A stretch of 64,000 nt of DNA from Pseudomonas sp. LS44 (GCF_024730785.1 NZ_CP102830.1:310001-374000), one strand, 5' to 3'; positions 25,519 through 34,653 are shown, counted from the first letter of the stretch. Numbers and translations: made by a program. Notes: a model not told the origin generated them from the sequence alone.

Positions 25519-26118
25519 TCAGCGTTGACTGAGGCGCAGCGGCTCCTTGGCGGGAGCGTGCTCTGGCAGTACGCGCTTGGCCAGCGCGTAGTGGCGCTTC
25601 CAGTAGGGCTTGTTGAGATCGCCGATGCTGACCTTCTTGCCGCGCCGCGGGGCGTGGATGAAGCGGTCGTTACCCAGGTAGATGGCCACGTGGTTGATCC
25701 GTCGGCTCTTGATGTTGAAGAACAACAGGTCGCCGGGCTCCAGTTCGTTGCGCGCGATTCTCTGACCTTCGCTACGGGCCATGGCATTCGAGGTGCGCGG
25801 CAGATCGATTTCGTCGATGGTGCCGAAGGCGTATTTGACCAGGCCGCTGCAGTCGAAGCCCCGTTTCGGGCTGCTGCCGCCCCAGCGGTAGGGCGTGCCG
25901 AGCATGTTCACCGCGCGGCTGAGCACTTTGCTGCTATGGGCGGCGGCCAGTGAATCGGGTTGTGCGAAGGCGCTGTACACCCGCGGCACGCTGACAGCGC
26001 CGGACTTGGCGGTTTGGCCGGTGGCGCCGGCAGGCAGGGGTTGATAGCGGTTGCTCGCTTGCGCGGCAAGCGGCAAGGAAAGGCAAATGGCTAGCCATAT
26101 CATGTACATCAAACGCAT
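25519..26118 (-). CDS. NlpC/P60 family cell-wall hydrolase
   Basis: The likely start is ATG 26118 (MRLMYMIWLAICLSLP), giving 199 residues with a signal peptide ending near AQA; an ATG at 26133 is also in frame. The C40 peptidase domain contains LGTPYRWGGSSPKRG. The catalytic Cys90 is in FDCSGLVKYAF, His143 in NHVAIYLG and the third residue, His155, in FIHAPRRGK. This is the Spr/MepS-like architecture, which cuts peptidoglycan cross-links or stem peptides in the periplasm. No lipobox is evident, so it is probably soluble. It is transcribed toward pilU. Confidence 0.92.
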   Translation of the reverse strand: MRLMYMIWLAICLSLPLAAQASNRYQPLPAGATGQTAKSGAVSVPRVYSAFAQPDSLAAAHSSKVLSRAVNMLGTPYRWGGSSPKRGFDCSGLVKYAFGTIDEIDLPRTSNAMARSEGQRIARNELEPGDLLFFNIKSRRINHVAIYLGNDRFIHAPRRGKKVSIGDLNKPYWKRHYALAKRVLPEHAPAKEPLRLSQR

Positions 26119-26403
26119 TTTGGCAGGGCTCATCGTTGATAGCGCCGGACTTTATATCAGCTTTTTTGCGCATTTTTTGACCACTAGTCGGTCCAAAACC
26201 CTATCTGCTGACCACTCGCCAGAGACAAATTCCTGCTTTTTTTGAGATTTAAAGGGAGATGACCTAAGGTCGAATAAAGCCCGCTAATTCCCGTGTGACG
26301 CGTACTCGCGGGTCGGCGTCAGGGGTGGTTTTCTGTTTGGGGCCGGCCGCTGGTGGGTTAGAGTTTCACCAGTTGCGCAGCATTCACCCGACAGGAGGTA
26401 AGC

Positions 26404-26805
26404 ATGGATATGCGGCAGGACACCCACAGCAAGGTCATTGGTTATCTGTTGTGGATCTTCGGATTTCTCGGCGCGCACCGCTTCTATTACGGCAAGCCGG
26501 TGACCGGAACGATCTGGTTTTTTACCCTCGGTCTGCTGTTCGTCGGCTGGATCATCGACCTGTTCCTGATCCCGGCGATGGATCGCGAGGCGGAACTGCG
26601 CTTCACCGCTGGGCCGACTGACTACAACGTCGCCTGGATCCTGCTGACCTTTCTCGGCATCTTCGGCGTGCACCGTATGTATCAGGGGAAATGGATCAGC
26701 GGAATCATTTACCTGTTTACCGGTGGACTGTTCTTCATCGGCGTTCTCTACGACTTCTGGACCCTCAACGATCAGGTCTCGGTGCGCAACGCCCAGCGCG
26801 CCTGA
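26404..26805 (+). CDS. TM2 domain-containing protein with two TM2 units
   Basis: The 133-residue protein starts behind AGGAGGT. It contains two tandem TM2-like units: KVIGYLLWIFGFLGAHRFYY then FYYGKPVTGTIWFFTLGLLF, and AWILLTFLGIFGVHRMYQ then GKWISGIIYLFTGGLFFIGV. Each has the GxHRfY turn between two membrane helices and ends with an acidic DLF/DFW residue set. Function is unknown in bacteria. It is a monocistronic gene between the NlpC/P60 gene and the cystathionine pair. Confidence 0.88.
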   Translation: MDMRQDTHSKVIGYLLWIFGFLGAHRFYYGKPVTGTIWFFTLGLLFVGWIIDLFLIPAMDREAELRFTAGPTDYNVAWILLTFLGIFGVHRMYQGKWISGIIYLFTGGLFFIGVLYDFWTLNDQVSVRNAQRA

Positions 26806-26822
26806 TCGCCCTGCACGGCTCG

Positions 26823-26845
26823 AGCCCGCCACTTGGCGGGCTTTG
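26823..26845 (+). terminator. Terminator after the TM2 gene
   Basis: AGCCCGCC ACTT GGCGGGCT followed by TT forms an 8-bp perfect stem 17 bp after the TM2 gene stop. The T tract is short (TTTG). Confidence 0.65.
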
Positions 26846-27025
26846 TCGTTCCAGGGCGGCGCGCGCGGTGTGACCGGCTGGCTGGCCACGGTTGCGAGCG
26901 ACGCAGCCCCCGCCTATGGTCCAAGCGAGGCTCCCCTGCGCCCGAAGAGTTGCTCGCGAAGGCCGCACAGTGGCTCGCCGCAGATTGCTGTTCATCCATG
27001 CGGATTCCCGCAGCGAGGTGACGAC

Positions 27026-28402
27026 ATGCCGAACGACTCCCGCCCTGCCGTACTCGAACTGATCGGCAACACGCCGCTGGTGCGCATCAGCCGCTTCGAT
27101 ACCGGCCTGTGCACGCTGTTTCTCAAGCTCGAATCGCAGAACCCCGGCGGCTCGATCAAGGACCGCATCGGCCTGGCGATGATCGATACCGCCGAGCGCG
27201 ACGGCCGCCTGCGTCCCGGCGGCACCATCGTCGAAGCCACTGCCGGCAACACCGGCCTCGGCCTGGCCCTGGTCGGCCGCGCCAAGGGCTACCGGGTGGT
27301 GCTGGTGGTGCCGGACAAGATGTCCACCGAGAAGGTCCTGCACCTCAAGGCGATGGGCGCCGAGGTGCATATCACCCGCTCCGACGTCGGCAAGGGCCAT
27401 CCCGACTACTACCAGGACGTTGCGGCGCGGCTGGCCGCGGAGATTCCCGAGGCGTTCTTCGCCGACCAGTTCAACAACCCGGCCAACCCGCTGGCCCACG
27501 AGTGCAGCACCGCCCCGGAGATCTGGGCGCAGACTCAGCATCACCTCGACGCCATCGTCGTCGGCGTCGGTTCGGCCGGCACCCTGACCGGCTTGACCCG
27601 CTTCTTTCGCCGCGTACAGCCGGACCTGGCGATGGTGCTGGCCGATCCGGTCGGCTCGGTGGTCGCCGAATACAGCCGCAGCGGCAGCCTCGGCACGCCC
27701 GGCTCCTGGGCGGTGGAGGGCATCGGCGAGGACTTCATCCCGTCCATCGCCGACCTCTCCAGCGTGCGTCAGGCCTATTCGATCAGCGACGAGGAAAGCT
27801 TCGAGCATGCCCGCCAGCTGCTGCGCGCCGAAGGCATCCTCGGCGGCTCCTCGACCGGCACCTTGCTGGCGGCGGCACTGCGCTACTGCCGCGAGCAAAC
27901 CGAGCCCAAGCGGGTGGTCAGCTTCGTCTGCGACACCGGCACCCGCTACCTGTCCAAGGTCTACAACGACCAATGGATGACCGATCAGGGCCTGCTTGCG
28001 CGCAGGCGCTACGGCGACCTGCGCGACCTGATCGCGCGGCGCTTCGAGGATGGCCGGGTGATCAGCGTCGGCCCGGACGACACCCTGCTCACCGCCTTCC
28101 AGCGCATGCGCTTGACCGACGTGTCGCAACTGCCGGTACTGGTGGACGGACAACGGCTGGTCGGCGTGATCGACGAGTCCGATATTCTGCTCGGCGTGCA
28201 CGCAGACGCTTCGCACTTCCGCATGACCGTGGCCAGCGCGATGACCGACAAGCTGGAGACCCTGCCGCCCGGCGCCAGCCTGGCCGAACTGGAAGCGGAG
28301 CTCGACCGCGGGCTGGTGGCGATCATCGCCGACGCCTCGGGCTTCCATGGGCTGATTACCCGCGTCGACATGCTCAATCATTTGCGGAGATCCCTCACAT
28401 GA
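27026..28402 (+). CDS. Cystathionine beta-synthase
   Basis: Converts serine and homocysteine to cystathionine, the first step of reverse transsulfuration. The 458 residues start at ATG 27026 behind GAGGTGA. The PLP lysine is Lys45 in NPGGSIKDRIGLAM. EATAGNTGLGLAL and GVGSAGTLTGL form the phosphate-binding loops. Residues from about 335 onward form two CBS domains (DTLLTAFQRMRLTDVSQLPV and the terminal GLITRVDMLNHL), an allosteric module also present in the eukaryotic enzyme. The stop overlaps the next gene as ATGA, giving a two-gene operon. Confidence 0.94.
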   Translation: MPNDSRPAVLELIGNTPLVRISRFDTGLCTLFLKLESQNPGGSIKDRIGLAMIDTAERDGRLRPGGTIVEATAGNTGLGLALVGRAKGYRVVLVVPDKMSTEKVLHLKAMGAEVHITRSDVGKGHPDYYQDVAARLAAEIPEAFFADQFNNPANPLAHECSTAPEIWAQTQHHLDAIVVGVGSAGTLTGLTRFFRRVQPDLAMVLADPVGSVVAEYSRSGSLGTPGSWAVEGIGEDFIPSIADLSSVRQAYSISDEESFEHARQLLRAEGILGGSSTGTLLAAALRYCREQTEPKRVVSFVCDTGTRYLSKVYNDQWMTDQGLLARRRYGDLRDLIARRFEDGRVISVGPDDTLLTAFQRMRLTDVSQLPVLVDGQRLVGVIDESDILLGVHADASHFRMTVASAMTDKLETLPPGASLAELEAELDRGLVAIIADASGFHGLITRVDMLNHLRRSLT

Positions 28403-29586
28403 GCCAGCACGATGACAGCGCCGCGCCGCGTGCCTTCGCCACCCGGGTGATCCACGCCGGCCAGGCGCCGGACCCCTCGACCGGCGCGCTGATGCCGCCG
28501 ATCTACGCCAATTCCACCTATGCCCAGCAGAGCCCTGGGGTGCACAAGGGCCTCGACTATGGGCGCTCGCACAACCCCACGCGCTGGGCGCTGGAGCGTT
28601 GCGTGGCGGACCTGGAGGGCGGGGCGCAGGCCTTCGCCTTCGCCTCCGGGCTGGCGGCGATCGCTACGGTGCTGGAGCTGTTGGATGCCGGCGCGCATAT
28701 CGTTTCCGGCAACGACCTGTACGGCGGCACCTACCGCCTGTTCGAGCGCGTGCGCCGGCGCAGCGCCGGGCAGCGCTTCAGCTTCGTCGACCTGGCCGAC
28801 CCCGCTGCGCTGGAGGCGGCATTGCAGCCGGACACGCGGATGGTCTGGGTCGAGACGCCGAGCAATCCCTTGCTGCGCCTGACCGATTTGGCGGAGGTCG
28901 CACGGGTCTGCCGGGACCGCGGGATCATTGCGGTGGCCGACAACACGTTCGCCAGCCCTTGGATTCAGCGGCCGCTGGAGTTGGGTTTCGATGTGGTGGT
29001 GCATTCGACCACCAAATACCTGAATGGCCATTCCGACGTGATCGGAGGTATCGCTATCGTCGGCGGCGAGGTGCGCAATGCCGAGTTGCGCGAGCGTCTG
29101 GGCTTCCTGCAGAACGCCGTCGGCGCCATCGCCGGGCCGTTCGACAGCTTCCTCACCCTGCGCGGAGTGAAGACCCTGGCGTTACGTATGCAGCGGCATT
29201 GCGAAAACGCCCTGGAGTTGGCGCAGTGGCTGGAGCGGCAGCCGCAGGTGGCGCGGGTGTATTACCCCGGGTTGCCCTCGCACCCGCAGCACACCTTGGC
29301 GCAGTGGCAGATGCACGGCTTTGGCGGAATGATTTCCGTCGATTTGCGCAGCGACTTGGCTGGCGCCAAGCGCTTCCTCGAAAGCGTGCGGATCTTCGCC
29401 CTGGCCGAGAGCCTCGGCGGGGTGGAAAGCCTGATCGAGCATCCGGCGATCATGACCCACGCCAGCATCCCGGCCGAAACCCGCGCGCAGCTCGGCATCG
29501 GCGATGCGCTGGTGCGCCTGTCGGTGGGCGTCGAGGATGTCGAAGACTTGCGTGCCGACCTGGCCCAGGCGCTGGCGCAGATCTGA
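28399..29586 (+). CDS. Cystathionine gamma-lyase (Cys/Met metabolism PLP enzyme)
   Basis: Cleaves cystathionine to cysteine, 2-oxobutyrate and ammonia. The 395 residues contain the Cys/Met PLP enzyme signature with the internal aldimine Lys206 in HSTTKYLNGHSDVIGG. YGRSHNPTRWALE forms the substrate pocket and SLGGVESLIEHPAIMTH the C-terminal loop. Within the family, gamma-synthases and gamma-lyases are hard to separate. The overlapping beta-synthase gene favours gamma-lyase and a reverse transsulfuration route from methionine to cysteine. Confidence 0.9.
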   Translation: MSQHDDSAAPRAFATRVIHAGQAPDPSTGALMPPIYANSTYAQQSPGVHKGLDYGRSHNPTRWALERCVADLEGGAQAFAFASGLAAIATVLELLDAGAHIVSGNDLYGGTYRLFERVRRRSAGQRFSFVDLADPAALEAALQPDTRMVWVETPSNPLLRLTDLAEVARVCRDRGIIAVADNTFASPWIQRPLELGFDVVVHSTTKYLNGHSDVIGGIAIVGGEVRNAELRERLGFLQNAVGAIAGPFDSFLTLRGVKTLALRMQRHCENALELAQWLERQPQVARVYYPGLPSHPQHTLAQWQMHGFGGMISVDLRSDLAGAKRFLESVRIFALAESLGGVESLIEHPAIMTHASIPAETRAQLGIGDALVRLSVGVEDVEDLRADLAQALAQI

Positions 29587-29650
29587 CGGGTTCGCGAAGA
29601 GGTCAACGTAGGGCGTACTCGCGCAGTAGTACACCGATCGCGGCGGTCGT

Positions 29651-29697
29651 GGCGGACTGTTCGCTGCGCTCCTGAGCGGCCGGCGCTCCGGTCCGCC
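29651..29697. repeat. Intergenic hairpin after the gamma-lyase gene
   Basis: GGCGGAC (29651-29657) and GTCCGCC (29691-29697) flank a GC-rich loop that itself contains GCGCT/AGCGG-like pairs. It lies in the 237-bp gap between the convergent cystathionine gamma-lyase and the pyrC' gene, next to a REP palindrome. It resembles the extragenic repeats common in pseudomonads and may help separate the two transcripts. Confidence 0.55.
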
Positions 29698-29745
29698 TTA
29701 CGGATGGTGGGGTGAATTCTTGGCGATGTAGATCTGAAGAGCGTT

Positions 29746-29811
29746 GTAGGAGCGAATTCATTCGCGGATGGGCGTGCGTATCTCTCCCATCGCCAATGAG
29801 TTCGCCCCTAC
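29746..29811. repeat. REP-type inverted repeat between convergent genes
   Basis: GTAGGAGCGAATTCATTCGC (from 29746) pairs with a diverged right arm ending TTCGCCCCTAC (29811). An inner GATGGG/CCCATC pair extends the stem. The left arm is identical over 20 bp to the REP copy at 11361, while the right arm has several mismatches. Confidence 0.8.
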
Positions 29812-29823
29812 GTCGGCGAGCCG

Positions 29824-31095
29824 TCAGGTCTGATAGCTGATATGCCCGTCGACCACGGTATAGCGCACGGCGGCCGGCAGGCAGTGATCGAGGAACGGGC
29901 AGTTGCCGCCTTTGGAGTACCAGGTCTCGCCGGCCAGGGTCGAGGCCGCGGGATCGAACAGCACCAGATCCGCCGGTTGGCCAACCGCCAATTGGCCGGC
30001 CGGCAAGCGCAAGGCTTGGGCTGGGCCGTGGCTGAGGCGGGCGAGCAGGGTCGGCAGATCGAGCAGGCCGTCCTGCACCAGGGTCATGGCCAGCGGCAGG
30101 AGCAACTCGACGCTGCTGATGCCCGGCTCGGTGGCGCCAAACGGCGCCAGCTTGGCATCCGGCTCGTGGGGCTGGTGATGGCTGGCGATGGCCGTGATCA
30201 CCCCGCTCTTCAGCGCCTGGCGCAGGCCTTCGCGGTCGGCGGCGCTGCGCAGCGGCGGCTGCACGTGATAGAGGCTGGAGAAGTCGACCAGCGCCTCGTC
30301 GGTGAGGATCAGCTGATACAGCGCCACATCGGCGGTCACCGGCAGACCACGGGCCTGCGCCTGGGCGATCAGTTCGGCGCCGCGCGCGCTGGTCAGCTGG
30401 CTGAAGTGGGCACGTACGCCGGCCTGTTCGACCAGCAGCAGGTCACGGGCCAGGGCCACAGTCTCGGCGCTCTCCGGAATCCCGGCGAGGCCGAGGAAGC
30501 TGGCGGTCGGGCCTTCATGGGCGAGGCCACCTTCGGCCAGCGCGCGATCCTGCGAGTGGAACACCACCGTCAGGTCGAAGGTCGCCGCGTACTCCAGCGC
30601 GCGACGCAGGGTGCGATTGGTGTCGAACTGGGTGAGGCCGTTGCCGAAGGCCACGCAACCGGCATCGCGCAAGGCGACCAGCTCGGCGAGCTGCTCGCCA
30701 GCCAGGCCTTTGGTCAGCGCGCCGATGGGGTAGACCTTGGTGTGGCCGGCTTCGCGGGCGCGGTCGAGGATCAACTCGGCGACCGCCGGGGTATCCAGAA
30801 TCGGCTTGGTCAGCGGCGGGCAGCACAGGCTGGTGATACCGCCAGCAGCGGCGGCCAGGGTTTCGCTGGCGATGCTGCCTTTGCGGCTATAGCCCGGCTC
30901 GCGCAGGGCGACGCTGAGGTCGACGAGGCCCGGTGCGGCGACCAAGCCCTGGGCGTCGAGCGTCCGTTCGGCGACGAAACCGGCCGGCGCCTGGCCGATG
31001 GCGGCGATCTTGGCGTCCTGAATATAAAGGTCGGCGACCTGGTCGAGACCGCTGCTCGGGTCGATAACGCGAGCGCCGACGATATGGGTGCGCAT
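29824..31095 (-). CDS. pyrC': Dihydroorotase-like, non-catalytic partner of aspartate transcarbamoylase
   Basis: The ATG at 31095 overlaps the pyrB stop by one base (TGATG); the 423-residue product is an amidohydrolase-fold dihydroorotase homologue. Active dihydroorotases carry a metal motif of the DxHxH type after the conserved PGLVD. Here the text reads PGLVDLSVALREPGY, so both histidines are gone. ASHHQPHEPDAKLAPF near the C-terminus remains recognisable. In Pseudomonas this pseudo-dihydroorotase is known to assemble with PyrB into the dodecameric transcarbamoylase. A true PyrC must be encoded elsewhere. Confidence 0.93.
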   Translation of the reverse strand: MRTHIVGARVIDPSSGLDQVADLYIQDAKIAAIGQAPAGFVAERTLDAQGLVAAPGLVDLSVALREPGYSRKGSIASETLAAAAGGITSLCCPPLTKPILDTPAVAELILDRAREAGHTKVYPIGALTKGLAGEQLAELVALRDAGCVAFGNGLTQFDTNRTLRRALEYAATFDLTVVFHSQDRALAEGGLAHEGPTASFLGLAGIPESAETVALARDLLLVEQAGVRAHFSQLTSARGAELIAQAQARGLPVTADVALYQLILTDEALVDFSSLYHVQPPLRSAADREGLRQALKSGVITAIASHHQPHEPDAKLAPFGATEPGISSVELLLPLAMTLVQDGLLDLPTLLARLSHGPAQALRLPAGQLAVGQPADLVLFDPAASTLAGETWYSKGGNCPFLDHCLPAAVRYTVVDGHISYQT

Positions 31096-32108
31096 CAGTT
31101 CGACTCCTCGGCTTCTTGATTCAGTTGGCGCTGCGCGGTCTGCCCGCTCATGGCCATTGACAGCACCGCCATGCGCACCGCGATGCCGTAGGTGACCTGG
31201 TTGAGGATCACCGACTGCGGCCCATCGGCGACCGCCGACTCGATCTCCACGCCGCGGTTGATTGGCCCCGGGTGCATCACCAGAGCATCCGGTTTGGCGT
31301 GTTTCAGGCGTTGCGTGGTTAGGCCGTAGAGGCGATAGAACTCGCCTTCGCTGGGCAGCAGGCCGCCCTGCATGCGCTCGCGCTGCAGGCGCAGCATGAT
31401 CACCACGTCGACGTCCTTGAGGCCTTGGTCGGCATCGGTGAACACGCGTACGCCGTACTGCTGCTCGAGGCCGATGGGCAGCAGCGATTTTGGCGCGATG
31501 ACGCGGATGTCCGGGCAGCCAAGGGTCTTCAGCGCCAGCATGTTCGAGCGCGCCACCCGCGAATGCAGGATGTCGCCGACGATCGCCACCGAGAGATTCT
31601 CGAAGCCGCCTTTGTGGCGGCGAATGGTCAGCATGTCGAGCATGCCCTGGGTCGGGTGCGCGTGGCGGCCGTCGCCGCCGTTGATGATCGCCACGTTGGG
31701 GCAGACGTGTTCGGCAATGAAGTGCGCGGCGCCGGAGTCGGCGTGGCGCACCACGAACATGTCGGCGGCCATCGCTTCGAGGTTGCGCAAGGTGTCGAAC
31801 AGGGTCTCGCCCTTGCTGGTCGAGGAGGTCGATACGTTCAGCGTGATCACGTCGGCGGACAGCCGCTGGGCGGCCAGCTCGAAGGTGGTGCGGGTGCGCG
31901 TGGAGTTTTCGAAGAACACGTTGCACACGGTCTTGCCGCGCAGCAGCGGGACTTTTTTCACCGCGCGGGCGCCGACCTCGAGAAACGAGTCGGCGGTATC
32001 GAGCAATTCGGTGAGCAGCTCGCGGGGTAACCCGTCGAGCGTCAGAAAATGGCGCAGCTGGCCCTGGTCGTTGAGCTGCAGCTGGCGCTTGGCGGCATTC
32101 GGCGTCAT
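31095..32108 (-). CDS. pyrB: Aspartate carbamoyltransferase catalytic subunit
   Basis: Forms carbamoyl-aspartate in pyrimidine synthesis. The 337 residues contain the carbamoyl-phosphate motif [19 protein letters not shown] (STRTR at 69-73) and the aspartate-binding [11 protein letters not shown]. The N-terminal extension before [10 protein letters not shown] is typical of the class A enzymes that bind the inactive dihydroorotase chain and take nucleotide effectors on that extension. It lies 11 bp after pyrR and overlaps pyrC'. Confidence 0.96.
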   Translation of the reverse strand: MTPNAAKRQLQLNDQGQLRHFLTLDGLPRELLTELLDTADSFLEVGARAVKKVPLLRGKTVCNVFFENSTRTRTTFELAAQRLSADVITLNVSTSSTSKGETLFDTLRNLEAMAADMFVVRHADSGAAHFIAEHVCPNVAIINGGDGRHAHPTQGMLDMLTIRRHKGGFENLSVAIVGDILHSRVARSNMLALKTLGCPDIRVIAPKSLLPIGLEQQYGVRVFTDADQGLKDVDVVIMLRLQRERMQGGLLPSEGEFYRLYGLTTQRLKHAKPDALVMHPGPINRGVEIESAVADGPQSVILNQVTYGIAVRMAVLSMAMSGQTAQRQLNQEAEESN

Positions 32109-32119
32109 CGCGATGGTTC

Positions 32120-32635
32120 TCAGTGGGCGGCGGAGGCGAGGGTTTGCAGCTCGAGGCCGAGGGGGGCGGGGCCGAGCAATTTTATCCGTTCGTTGGCCGC
32201 CAGCGACAGCGTGGCGCCGACGACATCGGGACGAATCGGCAGTTCGCGGGCGTTCAGATCGAGCAGGCAGACCAGGGTCACGCTGGCCGGTCGACCGTAA
32301 TCGAACAGCTCGTTGAGCGCGGCGCGAATGGTTCGGCCGCTCATCAACACATCGTCGATCAGCACCAGGTGCTGGCCATCCACCTCGAACGGCAGTGCCG
32401 AGGGCCGAACTTGCGGGTGCAGGCCGTTCTGGGTGAAGTCGTCGCGGTAGAACGAGACGTCGAGCAGGCCGAGCTCATCGGTGCGGCCGAGCGCCGCGAG
32501 CAGGGCCTGGGCAACCCAGATGCCGCCGGTGTGGATGCCGATGAAGCGTGGAGTATCGATCTGCCGGTTACTCAAGTGGCGGTTCAGCGCCGCGGCCATT
32601 TGCGGCAGCAGTTCGGCGGGCGTGGGTAGGCTCAT
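32120..32635 (-). CDS. pyrR: Bifunctional pyr operon regulator / uracil phosphoribosyltransferase PyrR
   Basis: The 171-residue type I phosphoribosyltransferase has the PRPP loop [17 protein letters not shown] (about 91-107). [17 protein letters not shown] is characteristic of PyrR. In Gram-positive bacteria PyrR controls attenuation by RNA binding; in Pseudomonas it has been described as a transcriptional regulator of pyrimidine genes. It heads the pyrR-pyrB-pyrC' segment, following ruvX after 78 bp. Confidence 0.94.
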   Translation of the reverse strand: MSLPTPAELLPQMAAALNRHLSNRQIDTPRFIGIHTGGIWVAQALLAALGRTDELGLLDVSFYRDDFTQNGLHPQVRPSALPFEVDGQHLVLIDDVLMSGRTIRAALNELFDYGRPASVTLVCLLDLNARELPIRPDVVGATLSLAANERIKLLGPAPLGLELQTLASAAH

Positions 32636-32713
32636 GGGCGCTCCTCAGGTAGACGGCGGACGGGCGTAGACGGCAAGCGTAGGTGCTTTCGCGCGTGAGG
32701 CCATTGCCCTCGA

Positions 32714-33148
32714 TCAAAGTTCCAGGTGTTGTTCCAGCCAGCCCTGCAGCAGCAGGGCCGCGGCCAGCGCATCGACCGGGTTGTCGCGATAGCCGCTGCG
32801 CTGGCCTTGGGCCAGGCGCTGGCCTTTGGCTTCGTAGGTGGTCAGGCGCTCATCGTGGGTATGCACCGGCAAGCTGAAGCGGCCGTGCAGGCGGCGGGCG
32901 AATTTCTCGGCGCGCTCGCTCATCTCGCTCGGCGTACCGTCCATGTTCAGCGGCAGGCCGACGACCAGGGCGTCGGGTTGCCATTCGCGGATCAGCGCTT
33001 CGACTTTCTGCCAGTCCGGCACCCCGTTCTGCGCTTTCAACACGCACAGCTCACGGGCCTGACCGGTAATTGCCTGGCCGACGGCCACGCCGATCTGTTT
33101 GCTGCCGTAGTCGAAGCCGAGCAACAAGCGCAACGGGCGTTCGTTCAT
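32714..33148 (-). CDS. ruvX: Putative pre-16S rRNA nuclease / Holliday junction resolvase-like RuvX (YqgF)
   Basis: The 144-residue RNase H-fold protein begins MNERPLRLLLGFDYGSKQIG, with the first catalytic Asp in GFDYG. It also has VVGLPLNMDG and the last acidic residue in DALAAALLLQ. The ATG at 33148 overlaps the yqgE stop as TGATG. The family processes the 5' end of pre-16S rRNA, while an older assignment is Holliday junction resolution. The pairing with yqgE is conserved in gamma-proteobacteria. Confidence 0.93.
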   Translation of the reverse strand: MNERPLRLLLGFDYGSKQIGVAVGQAITGQARELCVLKAQNGVPDWQKVEALIREWQPDALVVGLPLNMDGTPSEMSERAEKFARRLHGRFSLPVHTHDERLTTYEAKGQRLAQGQRSGYRDNPVDALAAALLLQGWLEQHLEL

Positions 33149-33717
33149 CAAGCGTGCCCGGACTGGGAGGTCAGCAGGCTGAGATTGATGCCCAGACGGG
33201 CGGCAGCGGCGCTCAGGCGTTGATCATGTGGCAGATCGAAGAGGATTTGCTGGTCCGCCGGACAGGTCAGCCAGGCGTTGTCGACCAGTTCAGCTTCCAG
33301 TTGCCCGGCTTCCCAGCCGGCATAGCCGAGGCAGATCAGGCTTTTTTTCGGACCGCTGCCATCGGCGATGGCAAACAGCACATCTTGCGAGGTCGACAGG
33401 GCCAGTTCGCCGAGTTGCAGGGTCGCCTGGAACTGCACGTCCGCCGTATGCAGGACGAAACCGCGGTCGGTCTGCACCGGCCCGCCGATGTAGATCGGTT
33501 GGCCGTGGCTGCTGATCGGTGGGGTGTCGTCGGGACGCAATTGCTCGAGTACGTCGGCCAGGCTGAGGCCGTTGGGGCGATTGATGGTCAGGCCCATGGC
33601 GCCCTGGGCATTGTGTTCGACCAGATAGATCACGGTTTGCGCGAAATTCGGATCGGCCATGTGCGGCATGGCAATCAGAAGCTGATGGGTGAGGTAGCTG
33701 GGGCTGGCGTGTTTCAT
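33148..33717 (-). CDS. yqgE: YqgE/AlgH family protein
   Basis: The 189-residue protein starts at ATG 33717 (MKHASPSYLTHQLLIAMPHM); an in-frame start 36 bp upstream lacks family similarity. Signature segments are DPNFAQTVIYLVEHNAQGA, GLTINRP and GYAGWEAGQLEAEL. AlgH/YqgE was once named as an alginate regulator, but its biochemical role is uncertain. It is 42 bp after tonB and translation-coupled to ruvX. Confidence 0.93.
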   Translation of the reverse strand: MKHASPSYLTHQLLIAMPHMADPNFAQTVIYLVEHNAQGAMGLTINRPNGLSLADVLEQLRPDDTPPISSHGQPIYIGGPVQTDRGFVLHTADVQFQATLQLGELALSTSQDVLFAIADGSGPKKSLICLGYAGWEAGQLEAELVDNAWLTCPADQQILFDLPHDQRLSAAAARLGINLSLLTSQSGHA

Positions 33718-33759
33718 GGTGATAGTGTCGCCGCTGGCCGGCCTTGCTGACAAGTCGAC

Positions 33760-34653
33760 TCAGTTGCTCGACAGGCGGTCGCCGCGCTCAAAGCGCCAGG
33801 TGCGGATGATCTCCAGGCGATCGATATCCGCCAGGTCACCGCTGAACGGCGCGAATGGCGCGGCCAGGCGCACGATGCGCATCGCCCCTTGGTCCAGGAC
33901 GGGTTGTCCGGAGGACTCCAGCACCTGCAGCTCATGGAGGCTGCCGTCGCTGTTGATCGATACCAGAAGGCGCAAGTTGCCGTAGATGCGTTGGCGCCGC
34001 GCTTCGTCGGGATAGTTGAGATTGCCGATGCGCTCGACCTTTTTGCGCCATTCGTCCTTATACCAGGCGCCTTTGTCGCGCATCGTCGAGGCGGCGTTCA
34101 GGCGATGGATTTTCGGGCGTTTGGCGTAGGCCTGTTGCTCTTGCGCCAGCTCGGCTTCGAGGCTGGAAATCTCCGCGGACAATTGCGCGCTATCGAATGT
34201 CGGTGCCGTGCGGGCTTGCGGCTCCGGCTTGGCTTTCTCGCTCTTCACCGGAGTTTTTTGCGGCTGCGGTTTGCGCGTGGCGACAGCCGCTTTCGGCGCC
34301 GCCTGCTTGGCGCTCGGTGGCGGCGCGCTGGGCGGGGTTACACGCTTGACTTGGGTGTCCTGGAAGACCGCCAGCTCGGTGGTTTTCGGCTTCGCCTTGT
34401 GCTCCAGGGTGCCGCTGCCTTGCTGGTTGTCCTGGGCGAGGTAATCGGCCTTCTTGGGCGCTTCCTTGCTCTTGAAGGTGGACAGGGTGATTTCCAGGGT
34501 TTTGCTGATATCGCTAGGTTCAACCACGGTGAAGCCGACACCGAGAATCAGCGCCAGATGCAGCACCGCGGCAATGAACAAGGTAAAGCCCAGGCGGTCC
34601 GCCGGACGCACGCCGGCGGTAGGGAGTTGCACTGGATTGGAGGTTGCGTTCAT
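33760..34653 (-). CDS. tonB: TonB family energy transducer (TonB3-like)
   Basis: The 297-residue protein has one membrane helix near 21-43 (FTLFIAAVLHLALILGVGF) with the conserved histidine of TonB helices. A long Pro/Lys/Ala linker follows (about 75-160), then a short coiled region. The C-terminal TonB domain contains NLNYPDEARRQRIYGNLRLL and ends RTWRFERGD. By position next to gshB-pilG it corresponds to P. aeruginosa TonB3, which is needed for twitching motility rather than iron uptake. No ExbB/ExbD genes are adjacent. Confidence 0.92.
   Translation of the reverse strand: MNATSNPVQLPTAGVRPADRLGFTLFIAAVLHLALILGVGFTVVEPSDISKTLEITLSTFKSKEAPKKADYLAQDNQQGSGTLEHKAKPKTTELAVFQDTQVKRVTPPSAPPPSAKQAAPKAAVATRKPQPQKTPVKSEKAKPEPQARTAPTFDSAQLSAEISSLEAELAQEQQAYAKRPKIHRLNAASTMRDKGAWYKDEWRKKVERIGNLNYPDEARRQRIYGNLRLLVSINSDGSLHELQVLESSGQPVLDQGAMRIVRLAAPFAPFSGDLADIDRLEIIRTWRFERGDRLSSN

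Noticed and set aside
27109..28398. Long in-frame extension of the cystathionine gamma-lyase over the beta-synthase gene
   Set aside because: The extension has Arg/Pro-rich out-of-frame composition; the ATGA start at 28399 gives a full-length family member.
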